A stretch of DNA of 64,000 nt from Jeotgalibacillus malaysiensis (GCA_000818095.1 CP009416.1:1720501-1784500); one strand, 5' to 3'; shown: positions 1-9,904, counted from the stretch's first letter. Made by a program: numbers and translations. Notes: a model not told the origin generated them from the sequence alone.

Positions 1-1
1 T

Positions 2-301
2 GTATGCGAGACTGATTTCAGCGGATATCCGGATTGCCGTGATGCTTTCGTAAAGTCTCTTAATGTATCAGTTAATTTATCTATGGATAAAGACTTTGTT
101 TTTCACACGCCGCTGATGTGGCTTGATAAAAAAGAAACGTGGGAGCTTGCAGATCAGCTGAACCGCTTTGAATATGTAAGAAACCACACAATTACCTGCT
201 ATAACGGGGTTAAAGGTGACGGATGTGGAGAATGCCCTGCATGTAAGCTACGTCTGAAAGGTATGAATGAGTATCTTAATGAGAAGGAGGGAATCCGATG
301 A
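2..301 (+). CDS. queC: 7-cyano-7-deazaguanine synthase QueC, C-terminal part
   Basis: Open at the left window edge; the frame reads through from base 2. QueC converts 7-carboxy-7-deazaguanine to preQ0 with ATP and ammonia in queuosine biosynthesis. Visible hallmarks are the [13 protein letters not shown] stretch near the left edge and the C-terminal zinc site [13 protein letters not shown] (CxxCxxC). It overlaps the start of queD by 4 bases, so queC, queD and queE form one operon. The promoter and any preQ1 riboswitch would lie outside the window. Confidence 0.93.
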   Translation, partial: VCETDFSGYPDCRDAFVKSLNVSVNLSMDKDFVFHTPLMWLDKKETWELADQLNRFEYVRNHTITCYNGVKGDGCGECPACKLRLKGMNEYLNEKEGIR

Positions 302-735
302 TGCAGCAAATCTATCCCGCTCCCATGCATTCATTTTCTTATGAATTAAATAAAGATTTCCACTTCTCAGCTGCACATGCTATCCCTTCTGATGAGGCAG
401 GTAAGTGCCGCTTTGTACATGGACATACTTATTATGTTAATATCACCGTTGCTGGAGACGACCTGGATGATGCCGGTTTTTTGATTAACTTTAAAAAAAT
501 CAAACAGCTTGTACATGACCGTTTTGATCACACACTACTCAATGATGATCAGCTATTTTCTGAAGACGACTCTGACCGTTTTCCGACAACTGAAGTCGTT
601 GCAAGATCTATTTGGGAGATCATCGAAAGTCATTTAAGAGAAACAGATAATCAACCGACATGCCTGCAGGTCTTTCTCAGAGAAACGCCTACAAGTTATG
701 TCCTATATCGCCCAAAGAAAGAAGGGAACTTTTAA
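298..735 (+). CDS. queD: 6-carboxy-5,6,7,8-tetrahydropterin synthase QueD
   Basis: QueD turns dihydroneopterin triphosphate into 6-carboxytetrahydropterin, the step before QueE. The 145 aa product has the family's zinc histidines: His27 in FHFSAAH and His41/His43 in CRFVHGH, with Cys37 as catalytic cysteine. The start overlaps queC in an ATGATG context behind an AGGAGGG ribosome binding site at 286-292, so either of two adjacent ATGs could be used. It ends one base before the queE ATG, indicating translational coupling. Confidence 0.94.
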   Translation: MMQQIYPAPMHSFSYELNKDFHFSAAHAIPSDEAGKCRFVHGHTYYVNITVAGDDLDDAGFLINFKKIKQLVHDRFDHTLLNDDQLFSEDDSDRFPTTEVVARSIWEIIESHLRETDNQPTCLQVFLRETPTSYVLYRPKKEGNF

Positions 736-1470
736 ATGGAACAAACAAAAAAGAAGTTTCCTGTACTTGAGATTTTTGGACCGACTGTTCAGGGAGAAGG
801 AATGGTCATTGGTCAGAAAACCATGTTTGTTAGAACGGCAGGCTGTGACTACAGCTGTTCATGGTGCGATTCTGCATTCACCTGGGATGGCAGTGCAAAA
901 GACGAAATTAATAAAATGACTGCTGAAGAAATTTATCATGAACTAAAAGCAACAGGTGGGAACTTATTTAACCACGTAACGATTTCAGGTGGTAATCCAG
1001 CCCTGCTAAAGAACCTTTCTGAACTGGTGGACCTGCTTCATGAAAATGATATACAGGTAGCATTAGAAACACAGGGCAGTATTTGGCAGGACTGGTTTTG
1101 GAATATAGATGATCTAACGCTGTCACCAAAGCCGCCAAGCTCAGGTATGAAGCCCAATATGGGGATTCTCGATGATATCATTGAAAAGCTTCGTAAAGGG
1201 AGTCATGATTATTCATTAAAAGTGGTGATCTTTGATGAGCTTGATCTTACTTTTGCTGAAGAACTGCATCAGCGTTATCCGGGAGTACCTTTTTATCTTC
1301 AGGTTGGGAACGACCAGGTACATGAGGAAAAAGATGAGAAGCTAATACCAAACCTGATTTCACGCTATGAGTGGCTGATTGACCAGGTCATGGAAAGCAG
1401 CAGTCTGAATCAGGTTCGAGTACTGCCTCAGCTCCACACTTATGTGTGGGGGAATAAAAGAGGGGTGTAA
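736..1470 (+). CDS. queE: 7-carboxy-7-deazaguanine synthase QueE (radical SAM)
   Basis: Radical SAM enzyme making 7-carboxy-7-deazaguanine from 6-carboxytetrahydropterin. The iron-sulfur ligands appear as CDYSCSWC (C-x3-C-x2-C) near residue 37, preceded by GPTVQGEGMVIG, and followed by the SAM-binding glycine stretch TISGGNPAL. Length 244 aa is normal for the Bacillus type. Third gene of the queCDE operon, starting directly after the queD stop. Confidence 0.94.
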   Translation: MEQTKKKFPVLEIFGPTVQGEGMVIGQKTMFVRTAGCDYSCSWCDSAFTWDGSAKDEINKMTAEEIYHELKATGGNLFNHVTISGGNPALLKNLSELVDLLHENDIQVALETQGSIWQDWFWNIDDLTLSPKPPSSGMKPNMGILDDIIEKLRKGSHDYSLKVVIFDELDLTFAEELHQRYPGVPFYLQVGNDQVHEEKDEKLIPNLISRYEWLIDQVMESSSLNQVRVLPQLHTYVWGNKRGV

Positions 1471-1475
1471 CCGGA

Positions 1476-1640
1476 TTGCTGACAGGTATTATATTATGTC
1501 TTTTATGCAGCGTCATCTTTATTTATCAGATGAGAAAAGATCATATTAATCGCAATGTGGTTATTTTATTCTTTGCACTTGCCGGAATGATTGCAGGTGC
1601 ATGGTTTATATTTGACGCGGTGATCATCAGATTGATCTAA
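1476..1640 (+). CDS. small two-helix membrane protein
   Basis: A 54 aa reading frame with a TTG start, placed 8 bases after an AGGGGTG ribosome binding site that overlaps the end of queE. Two hydrophobic segments flank a charged loop (QMRKDHINRN): residues about 2-17 and 28-50. The gene ends exactly where a strong terminator begins, which suggests it is the last cistron of the que operon. I do not recognise the family. The case for a real gene rests on the ribosome binding site, the hydrophobic pattern and the terminator. Confidence 0.55.
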   Translation: MLTGIILCLLCSVIFIYQMRKDHINRNVVILFFALAGMIAGAWFIFDAVIIRLI

Positions 1641-1678
1641 AAAAGTGAAGGCCCCATTATTCGGGCCTTCACTTTTTT
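1641..1678. terminator. bidirectional terminator between que operon and msrA
   Basis: Perfect inverted repeat with arms AAAAAGTGAAGGCCC and GGGCCTTCACTTTTTT around an 8-base loop. It has T-runs on both strands, so it can end both the que operon and the convergent msrA. Confidence 0.9.
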
Positions 1679-2201
1679 AATTTTCCCAGTGTGCTTCAAT
1701 AAATTCATCTCTGCCTGATTGTTTGCGGTCCTTTTTGTAGGCTTCAGGGTCTTTTTTATAAAAATCCTGATGGTAATCTTCAGCAGGATAAAATACTGAA
1801 GCAGGCTCGATTGGGGTAATAACAGGCTTTTTGAAACGTCCTGAATTTGCCAGCGCCTGCTTAGACTGTTCAGCCTTAATTTTTTGATCTTCATTGTGAT
1901 AAAAAACCGTTGCGCGATAAGACGGTCCACGGTCCTGAAACTGTCCTTCATCGTCAGTCGGATCTACCTGCTGCCAGTAGATCTCAAGCAGCTGTTCATA
2001 AGGAAATACATCAGGGTTAAATGTAATTTCCACTGCTTCACGATGACCTGACTCTCCGGATTTTACATCTTCATAAGTTGGATTTTCCACGTGACCACCT
2101 GTGTAACCCGAAACCACTTTTTCAATTCCATCAAACTGATCAAACGGCTTAACCATGCACCAGAAGCAGCCACCTGCAAATGTCGCTTTTTCAAATTTCA
2201 T
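1677..2201 (-). CDS. msrA: peptide-methionine (S)-S-oxide reductase MsrA (first copy)
   Basis: Reduces methionine S-sulfoxide in proteins and free methionine. The catalytic motif GGCFWC is at residues 10-15, followed by the conserved VSGYTGG and [10 protein letters not shown] blocks. Length 174 aa is typical. It stands alone, unlike the second copy at 59725-60261, which is coupled to msrB. A ribosome binding site (GGAGG) precedes the ATG. The two copies share the motif blocks but differ clearly elsewhere, so they are paralogues rather than a recent duplication. Confidence 0.93.
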   Translation of the reverse strand: MKFEKATFAGGCFWCMVKPFDQFDGIEKVVSGYTGGHVENPTYEDVKSGESGHREAVEITFNPDVFPYEQLLEIYWQQVDPTDDEGQFQDRGPSYRATVFYHNEDQKIKAEQSKQALANSGRFKKPVITPIEPASVFYPAEDYHQDFYKKDPEAYKKDRKQSGRDEFIEAHWEN

Positions 2202-2295
2202 TGTAAAACCTCCAATGCTGAATAATTTATTTTATCATCTCATTCTCAGATTTTCCCGGATAAAGGTTTGATTTTTATAAAAAGAGGGTTTAAAG

Positions 2296-2324
2296 TGTAA
2301 CGAATAGATGATTAAAACCGTCTA
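2296..2324 (+). promoter_or_regulatory. ECF sigma-type promoter for the LCP gene
   Basis: TGTAAC at 2296-2301 and CGTCTA at 2319-2324 are separated by 17 bases. This matches the general Bacillus ECF pattern (TGAAAC/TGTAAC, N16-17, CGTC/CGAC) used by SigX, SigM and SigW. Cell-wall LCP genes are known targets of such factors in B. subtilis; the assignment here is inference from pattern and position. Confidence 0.6.
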
Positions 2325-2343
2325 TATAAATATCAAAATCTAT

Positions 2344-2361
2344 TAAGTGTGAATACACTTA
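2344..2361 (+). promoter_or_regulatory. hairpin abutting the LCP ribosome binding site
   Basis: Perfect 7 bp stem TAAGTGT / ACACTTA with loop GAAT. Its last base is the first base of the AGGAGG ribosome binding site at 2361-2366, so folding could affect translation. Confidence 0.5.
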
Positions 2362-2370
2362 GGAGGAACT

Positions 2371-3300
2371 ATGGAAACAAGAGTAAAAAGAAGAAAGAAA
2401 AAGCTGAGAAAAGGGAGAACGCTTTTTACGTTATTCGTTTTGTTTATAATGATTGCTGCAGGTTATGCAGGCAGTCAATATTGGATAGGCTATCAATCTA
2501 CTAAAGGTGCTGCACCTGAATTACAGCAGGGTGAGGAGTTTCAAAGGTCAAACCCTGAAAACGGGAAAAGAAATGTACTATTGATCGGTGTGGATAGCAG
2601 AGGAGAAGAGAAATCAAGATCAGATACAATGATGATTGCACAGTGGGATTCAGATACAGATACTGTTAAGCTTGTTTCATTAATGAGAGATATCTATGTT
2701 GAAATACCGGAGTACGGACCATATAAATTGAATACAGCATTTTATCTGGATGGTCCTGAACTGCTGAGAAAAACTATTGATCATAATTTTAATATTCCGA
2801 TTCACGATTACATGATTGTCGATTTTAAAGCGTTTGAAACAGCTGTCGATACGATCGCACCAAACGGGGTTGATATTAATGTTGAAAAAGCAATGTCTGA
2901 GAAGATCGGTGTGTCACTAGAAGCAGGTCAACAAAAGTTAAATGGCCAGGAATTGCTCGGTTATGCAAGGTTCAGAGCCGACAGTGAAGGTGACTTTGGC
3001 CGGGTTGACAGACAGCAGCAGGTGATCGAGGCGCTTATTGATCACACAGTAAGCGTGTCTTCAATTGCACGTGCGCCTAAAACGATTGGTGCCGTACAGC
3101 CTTACTTGCAGACGAGCTTATCAGAATCAGCAAAATTAAGCCTGTTTTCTAGTTTATTGTTCAGTGGGGGCGGAAATGTTGAAAGGCTGACTGTTCCAAT
3201 TGAAGGATCTTATACGACACCGCGTTATGAAGGCGCAGGATCAGTGTTAGAGCTCGACTGGGAAGCAAACCAGGAAGCAATTAAAGAGTTTCTTAAATAA
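2371..3300 (+). CDS. LytR-CpsA-Psr (LCP) family cell-wall glycopolymer ligase
   Basis: LCP enzymes attach teichoic acids or other glycopolymers to peptidoglycan at the outer membrane face. The 309 aa protein has a basic N-terminus (KRRKKKLRKGR), one membrane helix at about residues 17-37, then the LCP domain starting at NVLLIGVDSRG with the RSDTMM arginine/aspartate motif, followed by LMRDIYVEIP, KLNTAF and GYARFRADSEGDFGRVDRQQQ. It is related to TagT/TagU/TagV; which one cannot be said. It is a single-gene unit between an ECF-type promoter and a strong terminator. Confidence 0.92.
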   Translation: METRVKRRKKKLRKGRTLFTLFVLFIMIAAGYAGSQYWIGYQSTKGAAPELQQGEEFQRSNPENGKRNVLLIGVDSRGEEKSRSDTMMIAQWDSDTDTVKLVSLMRDIYVEIPEYGPYKLNTAFYLDGPELLRKTIDHNFNIPIHDYMIVDFKAFETAVDTIAPNGVDINVEKAMSEKIGVSLEAGQQKLNGQELLGYARFRADSEGDFGRVDRQQQVIEALIDHTVSVSSIARAPKTIGAVQPYLQTSLSESAKLSLFSSLLFSGGGNVERLTVPIEGSYTTPRYEGAGSVLELDWEANQEAIKEFLK

Positions 3301-3301
3301 T

Positions 3302-3337
3302 AAAAACGCAGCGCTTGTGATTTAGCGCTGCGTTTTT
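3302..3337. terminator. bidirectional terminator
   Basis: Arms AAAAACGCAGCGC and GCGCTGCGTTTTT. It serves the LCP gene and the convergent small membrane protein gene. Confidence 0.88.
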
Positions 3338-3339
3338 AT

Positions 3340-3495
3340 CTATAATTTTTTCCTGCCTGTTATCAGGTTGTAGATAATTAAGATGACTGCAATAATAATT
3401 AATACATGAATAATGCCGCCTGCAATATCTAATAAAAGTCCAACTAACCAAACTACAATCAAAATCACAATGATCCACCATAAAATTCTCATCAT
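3340..3495 (-). CDS. lmo0937-family small membrane protein
   Basis: A 51 aa, very hydrophobic protein beginning MMRILWWIIV, with two membrane segments around a LLDIAGGIIHVL turn and ending in a basic tail (LITGRKKL). This shape matches the small lmo0937-type membrane proteins common in Bacillales; their function is unknown. A GGGGTGA ribosome binding site lies 7 bases upstream of paired ATGs (3495 or 3492). The antiparallel frame over the same stretch gives a cysteine/tyrosine-rich nonsense protein and was discarded. Confidence 0.75.
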   Translation of the reverse strand: MMRILWWIIVILIVVWLVGLLLDIAGGIIHVLIIIAVILIIYNLITGRKKL

Positions 3496-3601
3496 ATGCT
3501 GTCACCCCTTTCTTATTATTAATCGATTACAATTATTATTTACCCTAACAACTGTCTGATAACCCATAAGATGAAAATTTTTAACGAAATATGCCCTTTT
3601 G

Positions 3602-3630
3602 TGGATGTTCGATCATATGTTCGCTATAAT
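3602..3630 (+). promoter_or_regulatory. sigma-A-like promoter of the DUF457 gene
   Basis: A perfect -10 TATAAT at 3625-3630 with a weak -35 (TGGATG, 3602-3607) at 17-base spacing. The spacer contains the LexA-like box listed separately. Confidence 0.55.
3610..3623 (+). promoter_or_regulatory. LexA (DinR) operator-like box
   Basis: CGATCATATGTTCG differs from the Bacillus SOS box consensus CGAAC-RNRY-GTTCG at one position only. It lies between the -35 and -10 of the downstream gene, where a repressor would block transcription. Confidence 0.55.
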
Positions 3631-3663
3631 GGTTTCATATACATAAAGTAAAGGATGAAGCAC

Positions 3664-4293
3664 ATGAAAGGCGCGTCACACGCACTCGCAGGAACAGCAA
3701 TTGGCTTAGGGACTGCTGTTTATTATAATTTGGAGCCGGCAGCAACAGGGCTCGTTATGCTGCTTGGAAGTACAGCAGCACTCGCACCTGATCTTGATAC
3801 CAATGGCAGGCTGTCTAACAGAATCTCATTACACCGCAAGTGGCTTTGGTACACACTGTCTGCAATCGGTGTTCTGATCGGGATCTACAGTCTGATTTCA
3901 CTCTCCGGATTATTTAAAGCCGGGGGCATTATAGCTGCTGTTACATTAATTATCGCACCACGTTTTCTAATTAAACAGCGATTTATGGTGATGCTCACGG
4001 GACTCGCAATCATCGGAATTGGATGGTTTTATACAGAGTACTGGCTGATTTATTTTGGGTTATTTACAATACTCAGCTCTTTCTTACCGCATAGAGGTCT
4101 CACTCATTCTGCTTTAGGGCTTCTGGTCTTTACTTATATCGCTCATACGCTTGAAATCAGGCTAGATATACAGGGGATCACAGCTGTTTGTTTTTTTGCC
4201 TATCTCAGCCACCTGATTCTTGATATGAAAGCTTTGCCTTTTAATAAAAAAGGGGTCAAGTGGTTCCTGCCTTTTTTCAGTAAAGAATTTTAA
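3664..4293 (+). CDS. DUF457 (YdjM-like) membrane-bound metal-dependent hydrolase
   Basis: A 209 aa protein of about six hydrophobic segments with the family's histidine motifs: SHALAG at the N-terminus, LAPDLDTNG near residue 40, HRGLTHS near residue 145 and YLSHLILDM near the C-terminus. The upstream in-frame ATG at 3655 touches the AAAGGA ribosome binding site, so ATG 3664 (9 bases away) is the likely start. Members are annotated as metal-dependent hydrolases; the E. coli relative YdjM is a LexA target, which fits the box upstream. Substrate unknown. Confidence 0.82.
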   Translation: MKGASHALAGTAIGLGTAVYYNLEPAATGLVMLLGSTAALAPDLDTNGRLSNRISLHRKWLWYTLSAIGVLIGIYSLISLSGLFKAGGIIAAVTLIIAPRFLIKQRFMVMLTGLAIIGIGWFYTEYWLIYFGLFTILSSFLPHRGLTHSALGLLVFTYIAHTLEIRLDIQGITAVCFFAYLSHLILDMKALPFNKKGVKWFLPFFSKEF

Positions 4294-4405
4294 GGTTTTA
4301 TAAATGTGGAAAGCAGTGGTAAACTACAAACATGAGAAAAATCGTTTCATGACAGCCAGCCGGGGGTATGAAAATAAATACTCGCATGTTTAAAGGAGTT
4401 TGATT

Positions 4406-5242
4406 ATGACACTATCACATGAAAAAAGAATTCAATTGCATGAATTTAATAATTTGACGAAGTCACTCAGTTTTAATATGTATGACGTTTGCTATACAAA
4501 GTCCAAGCAGGAAAGAGAAGCTTATATTGCCTATATTGATGAGCAGTACAATGCTGACCGTCTGACGAAGATTTTGACTCATGTAGCTGATATTATAGGG
4601 GCTCATGTTTTAAATGTTGCAAAGCAGGATTATGTGCCGCAGGGAGCCAGTGTAACGATCCTGGTATCAGAAGGACCAATTGTTGAAGTTCCGACAGAAA
4701 ACTATGAAGAATCTCCAGGTCCGCTGCCATCAACAGCAGCGCTGCACTTAGATAAAAGTCATATTACCGTTCATACGTATCCTGAATATCATCCGCACGA
4801 AGGGATCAGTACATTCAGAGCAGATATTGATGTATCAACATGTGGTGAAATCTCGCCGCTTAAAGCACTGAATTACCTGATTCATTCTTTTGATACAGAT
4901 ATTATGACAATGGACTATCGCGTACGCGGATTCACACGTGATGTGGATGGTCATAAATTATTTATTGATCATGATATTAATTCAATTCAAAACTTTATAC
5001 CGAAAGAAATTAAAAAAGATTATGACATGATTGATGTGAATGTATATCCGGAAAATATCTTTCACACGAAATGCAAGCTGAAAGATTTTGATCTGAATAA
5101 TTACTTGTTTGGATATAAAAAAGATTCACTTTCTGATGATGAAGCGTCAGAGATTACAGATAAGCTGAAAATTGAGATGGATGAGATCTTTTACGGAAAG
5201 AATATGCGTGCGCATCCGAGAGATCCGTCCAGAAATGAATAA
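4406..5242 (+). CDS. speD: S-adenosylmethionine decarboxylase proenzyme SpeD
   Basis: Provides decarboxylated SAM as the aminopropyl donor for spermidine. At 278 aa it is the long (E. coli-like) class rather than the short SpeH type. Self-cleavage at Lys117-Ser118 ([15 protein letters not shown]) creates the pyruvoyl group; the [25 protein letters not shown] region carries the catalytic residues. The ATG at 4406 is 7 bases from GGAG (4395-4398); a TTG at 4400 is too close. It is a single-gene unit ending in its own terminator; no spermidine synthase gene is nearby. Confidence 0.93.
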   Translation: MTLSHEKRIQLHEFNNLTKSLSFNMYDVCYTKSKQEREAYIAYIDEQYNADRLTKILTHVADIIGAHVLNVAKQDYVPQGASVTILVSEGPIVEVPTENYEESPGPLPSTAALHLDKSHITVHTYPEYHPHEGISTFRADIDVSTCGEISPLKALNYLIHSFDTDIMTMDYRVRGFTRDVDGHKLFIDHDINSIQNFIPKEIKKDYDMIDVNVYPENIFHTKCKLKDFDLNNYLFGYKKDSLSDDEASEITDKLKIEMDEIFYGKNMRAHPRDPSRNE

Positions 5243-5266
5243 CCCGTTAAATACGGGTTATTTTTT
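5239..5266 (+). terminator. speD terminator
   Basis: Stem AATAACCCGT / ACGGGTTATT followed by T6. The 5' arm overlaps the speD stop codon. Confidence 0.88.
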
Positions 5267-5306
5267 ATGAGAGGGGGATGGTAAATCAGAGCGTAAAATA
5301 TTTTTA

Positions 5307-5621
<315 letters not shown>

Positions 5622-5638
5622 CAATTGCATCCACCCCT

Positions 5639-6058
5639 TTATTTTACAGTAAGTGCAGATAGTCCTTTATCAGAAATCAGCTGATGGTATTTTTCTTCCA
5701 ATTCAATTAAAGCTTCGATCGCATTATGTTCATTCACGCGACCGGACTTAATCTCTGTTTCTAATTCGTTTCTTGCAAGAACTGCTGCGATCTGGTCTTC
5801 TAAAATCGCATTTTCATAATTTCTCAGGTGTGCAGATTCTTCGGACTCCATTAACAATGTAGGCATCAGCACCTGGTTATGCTCTTCAATTAAATCTCCG
5901 CTTTCAAACGCTTCATAATAGGCATACAGTTTTTGATCTATGTCTATAAATGACTGGTCGTGAGCGTCTCTTTCTTTCATCGAGTGCTTCACCATATCTG
6001 AGAGATAAACAGCTCTGATCAGCTCACGGTATTCCTGTTTAGACAGATCAATTTTCAT
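5639..6058 (-). CDS. conserved hypothetical protein, acidic and helical
   Basis: A 139 aa soluble, acidic, largely helical protein (many E, D, A, L). It starts inside the cvfB stop (ATGA overlap), so it is translationally coupled to cvfB. I do not recognise a domain. The coupling to an RNA-binding regulator suggests a related housekeeping role, but nothing in the sequence shows a catalytic motif. Confidence 0.7.
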   Translation of the reverse strand: MKIDLSKQEYRELIRAVYLSDMVKHSMKERDAHDQSFIDIDQKLYAYYEAFESGDLIEEHNQVLMPTLLMESEESAHLRNYENAILEDQIAAVLARNELETEIKSGRVNEHNAIEALIELEEKYHQLISDKGLSALTVK

Positions 6059-6936
6059 TTTGAGTCCCCGCCATGCTGAACCAGGTGCGTTTCACCGTTC
6101 TTCTGGATGATTTTCTTTTCTTTATATAACCTTCCAAGTGCACGTTTGAATGAAGCTTTGCTCATATTAAAAATCATTTTAATATCTTCAGGATTACTTT
6201 TATCACCAAACGGCATGCTGCCGCCGCGGCTTAACAAATAGTTAAAGATCACTTCTGAATCTTCATCCATCTTGTCCTGTTTTCTCGGTAATAGTGAGCC
6301 GTTTAGTGTTCCGTCGTCTTTCACACCAATGATGCGGACTGTAATATCCTGTCCTAGACGTGGCTCGCTTTTGCGTTCGCTTTCATGGATAAAGCAGCGG
6401 TATCCTTCTTCAGTCAGTACAAATGTGCCGACTCTCAGCAACCTGTAAGGACGCCCTTTTAACTCTTTGTTATGCACATCGTCATCTGCGCGCTCTGAAA
6501 GCACCTGTACTACTTCCTCAGTTGCAAGTCTGCCAAACATTTGTCCGGCAAGATCTGTACGGAGTGTAATATAGAGATAATCTCCTGCTTCCGGCCATAC
6601 ATGTTTCATCGCAGGAAGATCTTCTGGCAGCACCGTTACCTCTCTTGATATACCAATATCGAGTGCCGCTCCATCACGTTCATTTACTTTAATGACTCTT
6701 GCCCAGCCATAAACCCCTTTTTTAATCTCAGGTATGACTGTAGATGCTGTCAGTCTGCCTCTTCTGTCCGGGTAGACAAAAAATTCTTTTACTTCTCCCT
6801 CTGTAATGTCTTCATGAATCTCTGAATCATTAATCGGGATCTCTTCATCGCCTCTTAATAAATAAAAACCAAATGACGTTTTACTGCCCACTGTTAATTT
6901 CTGAACGGTACCGCCAATAGATGTTTGTTCACTCAT
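6055..6936 (-). CDS. cvfB: CvfB/YitL-type S1 RNA-binding regulator
   Basis: A 293 aa protein with consecutive S1-like beta-barrel segments (for example GGTVQKLTVGSKTSFGFYL, KKGVYGWARVIKVNERDGAALDIGI and RLGQDITVRIIGVKDDGTLNGSL) and a C-terminal winged helix (VIFNYLLSRGGSMPFGDKS...MSKASFKRALGRLYKEKKI). This is the domain order of conserved virulence factor B, an RNA-binding regulator in S. aureus. The frame is open further upstream, but the ATG at 6936 sits 8 bases after AGGAGG and is clearly the start. A notable palindrome lies upstream at 6972-7000. Confidence 0.88.
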   Translation of the reverse strand: MSEQTSIGGTVQKLTVGSKTSFGFYLLRGDEEIPINDSEIHEDITEGEVKEFFVYPDRRGRLTASTVIPEIKKGVYGWARVIKVNERDGAALDIGISREVTVLPEDLPAMKHVWPEAGDYLYITLRTDLAGQMFGRLATEEVVQVLSERADDDVHNKELKGRPYRLLRVGTFVLTEEGYRCFIHESERKSEPRLGQDITVRIIGVKDDGTLNGSLLPRKQDKMDEDSEVIFNYLLSRGGSMPFGDKSNPEDIKMIFNMSKASFKRALGRLYKEKKIIQKNGETHLVQHGGDSK

Positions 6937-6971
6937 TTTATATGCCTCCTGAAATCTAAATAACTGATTAA

Positions 6972-7000
6972 CTGTAACATAAAACTTTATGCTGTTACAG
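6972..7000. promoter_or_regulatory. nested palindrome upstream of cvfB
   Basis: CTGTAACA and TGTTACAG form a perfect 8 bp inverted repeat over 13 bases, with an inner CATAAA/TTTATG repeat. It lies about 36 bases upstream of the cvfB start codon, in the expected promoter/leader region, and could be an operator or an mRNA hairpin. No known regulator's site matches convincingly. Confidence 0.5.
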
Positions 7001-7040
7001 GTAAGTATAGCGTTCCTGTTCAATTTTTAACAGAAAGAAC

Positions 7041-7066
7041 AAAAAACACCGGACATTTCTCCGGTG
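7041..7066 (-). terminator. terminator of the PadR-like gene
   Basis: On the minus strand CACCGGA-gaaatg-TCCGGTG followed by T6. It directly follows the stop at 7067. Confidence 0.85.
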
Positions 7067-7447
7067 CTACTTAAAAACAGTCTGAAGGATATTTTGAATA
7101 ATTCTTTTCTGTTCTTCAAACAATGGAAGAAATTGCTTTTTCATCACTTCAAATGCATCTCTTCCCTGGTCGGTCAGCGTATACCAGTAAACCTTCTGTC
7201 TTTTACGTTCATGTGACTTATAGTCTTCTTTCCTGTGGAGCAGTCCCTCTTCAGCCATATCATGGAGTGCATCAAGCAGCGTACTTGGCGCAGGTTCCCA
7301 GTTCCCGCCTATTTTCCTGAATTCTGCTTTAAAATGTTCACTGATCATTCCCGAATGCCTGATCGACAGCAGATGTAGTATGTAAAACTTAGTAAATTGT
7401 GAAGCACTCATATTTAATGCGAATTTTTTTGGATTATGCTTACTCAT
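7067..7447 (-). CDS. PadR-like winged-helix transcriptional regulator
   Basis: A 126 aa protein with a winged helix: FYILHLLSIRHSGMISEHFKAEF, then PSTLLDALHDMAEEGLLHRKED and the wing RQKVYWYTLTDQGRDAFEV, ending in a helical dimerisation tail. This pattern is PadR/MarR-like; PadR fits better because of the short length and the YTLTDQGR signature. Ligand and targets are unknown. A GGAGGAG ribosome binding site precedes the ATG, and a LexA-like sequence lies just downstream of its -10 (see 7498-7511). Confidence 0.75.
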   Translation of the reverse strand: MSKHNPKKFALNMSASQFTKFYILHLLSIRHSGMISEHFKAEFRKIGGNWEPAPSTLLDALHDMAEEGLLHRKEDYKSHERKRQKVYWYTLTDQGRDAFEVMKKQFLPLFEEQKRIIQNILQTVFK

Positions 7448-7497
7448 TTGAGAACTCCTCCTTTTCGTTCATAAAAAGTGCCCTTTTTGGTTGTGGC

Positions 7498-7511
7498 GAT
7501 CATATGTTTGC
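7498..7511 (-). promoter_or_regulatory. operator-like box near the PadR-like promoter
   Basis: CGATCATATGTTTG (plus strand) is nearly identical to the LexA-like box at 3610-3623. On the minus strand it follows a TATAAT -10 (7515-7520), so it would overlap the transcription start. It has two mismatches to the LexA consensus; autoregulation by the PadR-like protein is the alternative. Confidence 0.4.
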
Positions 7512-7526
7512 TTTTATTATACAGCA

Positions 7527-7552
7527 AAAGCCTGCACATTTGCAGGCTTTTA
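7527..7552. terminator. terminator downstream of the esterase gene
   Basis: Stem AAAAGCCTGCA / TGCAGGCTTTT with a 4-base loop. It ends the minus-strand esterase gene. Confidence 0.85.
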
Positions 7553-7558
7553 CATTGT

Positions 7559-8158
7559 TTACAATGAATGATACCAGCTCTTAGCATCATTCACTTCTTC
7601 TTCAATTAGCTGATGGCCTCTGTTATACCATTTAACCGTTACATCTGCTCCTGCATCTGTAAGCAGGTCATTTAAATCTGTTGTTTCAACTGCAGGACAG
7701 ATCGGATCATTTTCACCCGCTCCGATAAACACTTTTGTTCCTGCTAATGATGGCAGCTTATGATCTCTTAAAGGAACCATCGGATGGTGAAGCATAGCTG
7801 CTTTGATTGAATCGCTGTAGTGGAAAAGCAGGCTTCCTGCGATATTAGCTCCATTTGAGTATCCAATTGCAATCACGTTACTGCGGTCAAACTGATATTT
7901 ATGAGCAGCGTCATCCAGGAATTCGTTCAGCTCCTGTGTGCGGAATTTCAGATCCTCAATATCAAATACACCTTCTCTCAGGCGCTTAAAGAATCTCGGC
8001 ATACCATTTTCACTGACATTTCCGCGCACACTTAGGACGCTTGCTTCCGGATCTATCATATCAGCGATCGGCAGCAGATCCTGTTCTGTTCCTCCTGTAC
8101 CATGAAGTAGTAATAATACAGGTTTACCTTCTTTTCCTTCATGAAAAATATGATGCAT
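7559..8158 (-). CDS. alpha/beta-hydrolase (carboxylesterase, MhqD-like)
   Basis: A 199 aa predicted esterase: oxyanion-hole motif LLLHGTGGTEQDLL, nucleophile elbow GYSNG near residue 104, acid in AGENDPICP and histidine in NRGHQL. Its length and motifs match small carboxylesterases such as B. subtilis MhqD/YodD, which are quinone- or electrophile-inducible; that regulation is not visible here. The frame is open upstream to 8224, but the ATG at 8158 follows AAAGGCGGAG at suitable distance. Confidence 0.82.
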   Translation of the reverse strand: MHHIFHEGKEGKPVLLLLHGTGGTEQDLLPIADMIDPEASVLSVRGNVSENGMPRFFKRLREGVFDIEDLKFRTQELNEFLDDAAHKYQFDRSNVIAIGYSNGANIAGSLLFHYSDSIKAAMLHHPMVPLRDHKLPSLAGTKVFIGAGENDPICPAVETTDLNDLLTDAGADVTVKWYNRGHQLIEEEVNDAKSWYHSL

Positions 8159-8313
8159 CAATGATCTCCGCCTTTCACAATTTGTCTTATGCTTCATTCT
8201 CATCTCAGTTGAAAGATATTTCAAATATAAGACTCTCGATTTAAAAGTATATCTTTCATTTCAATGATCAGAAGTGATATAATGTATGATATGTTTCTTG
8301 GAGGGATTATTAA

Positions 8314-9902
<1,589 letters not shown>

Positions 9903-9904
9903 TA

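Noticed and set aside
3293-3505. 70 aa minus-strand frame rich in Cys/Tyr
   Set aside because: Out of frame with the well supported 51 aa membrane protein on the same strand.
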